From contig JAHCAT010000009.1 in assembly GCA_019634735.1 (NCBI GenBank), forward strand, positions 1-64,000: a stretch of DNA of 64,000 bases, given 5' to 3'. Each line of letters starts with the position of its first letter. Within the stretch, counting starts at the first letter, position 1. A model generated the notes under the pieces. That model was not told the DNA's origin, did no database searches, and saw nothing but the letters and a program-made list of their open reading frames with translations. The translations under genes were made by a program, and so were the position numbers. Positions 62,578-64,000 of the stretch are shown here, piece after piece. The stretch comes from Lysobacterales bacterium. Its GTDB lineage: Bacteria; Pseudomonadota; Gammaproteobacteria; Xanthomonadales; UBA2363.

Positions 62578-64000
62578 ATGCGCGATGTCGTGATCGTCGG
62601 CGCCGGCCACAACGGCCTGGTCTGCGCCGCCTACCTGGCCGCGGCTGGGCTGTCGGTGACCGTGCTGGAGCGGCGCGGCGTGGTCGGCGGCGCGGCGGTC
62701 ACCGAGGAATTCCATCCCGGCTTCCGCAACTCGGTGGCCTCCTACACGGTGTCGCTGCTGCAGCGAAGGGTGATCGACGATCTCGACCTGCACGGCCACG
62801 GCCTGTGCATCGTCGAGCGGCCACTGGCGAATTTCCTGCCGCTGCCGGACGGCCGCTACCTGAAGGCCGGCGACGGCCGCACCGCCGCCGAGGCCAGCAA
62901 GTTCTCGGCGCGCGACGCCGCCGCCCTGCCGGCCTATGCGGCGCGTCTGGACGCGATCGCCGACGTGCTGCGCGCGCTGGTGCTGGAGACGCCGCCGAAC
63001 CTGCCCGACGGCGGCTGGCTGTCGGCGATCCCGCAGATGCTGAAGTCGGCGCGCCTGGCCCGGCGCCTGGCGCCGCTCGGCCTCGACGGCCAGCGCGAGC
63101 TGCTCGACCTGTTCACCCTGTCGGCCGCCGAGTACCTGGACCGCTGGTTCGAGGGCGAGGCGCTGCGCGCCCTGTTCGGCTTCGACGGCATCGTCGGCAA
63201 CTACGCCAGCCCGTACACGCCGGGTTCGGCCTACGTGCTGCTGCACCACGTGTTCGGCGAGGTCAACGGCCGCAAGGGCGCCTGGGGCCATGCGATCGGC
63301 GGCATGGGCGCGATCACCCAGGCGATGGCGCGCGCCTGCGCCGCGCGCGGCGTCGAGATCCGCACCGGCACCGCGGTGCGGGAAGTGCTGGTCGAACGGG
63401 GCCGTGCCGCCGGCGTCGTGACCGACGCCGGCGGGCGCCTGCCGGCGCGCTGCGTGGTCTCCAACCTCAACCCGAAGCTGCTGTTCCAGCGCCTGCTCGA
63501 CCCGACGGCGCTGCCGCCGGAATTCCTGGCACGGATCGGCCACTGGCGTTGCGGCTCGGGCACCTTCCGGATGAACGTGGCGCTGTCGGAGTTGCCCGAC
63601 TTCACGGCCCTGCCGGGCACCGTCGCCGCCGAACACCACGGCGCCGGCATCATCCTGGCGCCGTCGCTGGACTACATGGACCGCGCCTTCCTGGACGCGC
63701 GCGCCCATGGCTGGTCGCGGCAGCCGATCGTCGAGATGCTGATCCCGTCGGTACTCGACGATTCCCTGGCGCCACCGGGCCAGCACGTCGCCAGCCTGTT
63801 CTGCCAGCAGTTCGCGCCGGAACTCCCGGATGGCAGGAGCTGGGACGATCACCGCGAGACGGTCGCCGACCTCATCATCGACACCGTCAACGACTGGGCA
63901 CCGAACTTCCGCGCCAGCGTGCTGGGCCGGCAGGTGCTCAGCCCGCTCGACCTGGAGCGCGAATTCGGCCTGGTCGGCGGCGACATCTTCCACGGCGCGC
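62578..64000 (+). CDS. FAD-dependent oxidoreductase, phytoene-desaturase-like (runs off window end)
   Basis: At least 474 residues, truncated by the end of the window. The N-terminus MRDVVIVGAGHNGLVCAAYLAAAGL is the FAD-binding Rossmann dinucleotide motif; ERRGVVGGAAVTEEFHPG and later HAIGGMGAITQAMARACAARG are typical of the CrtI/phytoene desaturase-NAD(P)-binding amine-oxidase-like (pyridine nucleotide-disulfide domain 2, PYROXD2-like) family. The start could also be the GTG at 62569, which reads VTAM. Substrate unknown; it need not be a carotenoid enzyme. Confidence 0.85.
   Translation, partial: MRDVVIVGAGHNGLVCAAYLAAAGLSVTVLERRGVVGGAAVTEEFHPGFRNSVASYTVSLLQRRVIDDLDLHGHGLCIVERPLANFLPLPDGRYLKAGDGRTAAEASKFSARDAAALPAYAARLDAIADVLRALVLETPPNLPDGGWLSAIPQMLKSARLARRLAPLGLDGQRELLDLFTLSAAEYLDRWFEGEALRALFGFDGIVGNYASPYTPGSAYVLLHHVFGEVNGRKGAWGHAIGGMGAITQAMARACAARGVEIRTGTAVREVLVERGRAAGVVTDAGGRLPARCVVSNLNPKLLFQRLLDPTALPPEFLARIGHWRCGSGTFRMNVALSELPDFTALPGTVAAEHHGAGIILAPSLDYMDRAFLDARAHGWSRQPIVEMLIPSVLDDSLAPPGQHVASLFCQQFAPELPDGRSWDDHRETVADLIIDTVNDWAPNFRASVLGRQVLSPLDLEREFGLVGGDIFHGA

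Overview
The window is GC-rich chromosomal DNA of a gammaproteobacterium that I would place in the Xanthomonadales/Lysobacterales (Lysobacter, Rhodanobacter and relatives). This rests on gene content and codon use (aceE, ubiK, comM, hemF, a Ser/Thr kinase with TPRs, repeated GNWYNPATGGQG segments, GGGGTCAGAGTGCC palindromes), not on a database search.

Layout. 1-23.9 kb is mostly ordinary core genome: a TonB-dependent receptor, purD, maeB, aceE, an RcnB-like protein, sodC, dinB, a MOSC protein, an MliC-type lipoprotein, plsY coupled to a fused fatty-acid kinase/binding protein, hemF, mgtC, a glnB-cysD-cysNC run, ubiK and the 5' half of comM. At 23881-49506 a 25.6-kb Tn7-like transposon interrupts comM. 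Its ends are TGTGA...TCACA, it is flanked by a 5-bp GCGGC duplication, and removing it with one duplication copy restores the comM frame exactly. 49.5-64 kb is chromosome again: the comM 3' half, palindromic repeats, a TPR-kinase, a glyoxalase-fold protein, a membrane protein, two near-identical-ended outer-membrane proteins around a subtilase, an acyltransferase, arfB, truC, a NYN/OST-HTH protein and a truncated FAD oxidoreductase.

The transposon. Its right end carries an overlapping operon tnsA-tnsB-tnsC-tniQ plus a zinc-ribbon protein resembling TniE of the comM-targeting Tn6022/AbaR family. A TnsE-like gene lies at the opposite end. Between them are three cargo blocks: (i) a RES/Xre toxin-antitoxin pair whose toxin is frameshifted; (ii) a divergent WYL-regulator gene and a tightly overlapped operon of N6-adenine methyltransferase, predicted PD-(D/E)XK nuclease and TIR-domain protein, which looks like a defence module I cannot match to a named system; (iii) a less GC-rich operon of an NDK-like protein, a Nudix hydrolase, a cupin, two radical-SAM enzymes, an unknown protein and an MDR oxidoreductase, followed by DinB-fold and MFS-efflux genes, which looks like an undescribed biosynthetic or nucleotide-modifying pathway. 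A fragment of a conjugation gene (TrbC-like) marks an older mobile-element layer.

Outside the transposon, the most notable item is an 11-G tract in the signal-peptide region of the subtilase gene. The gene is out of frame as sequenced but would be in frame with 9 or 12 Gs, which suggests phase variation. The fused FakA/FakB-like gene overlapping plsY is also notable.
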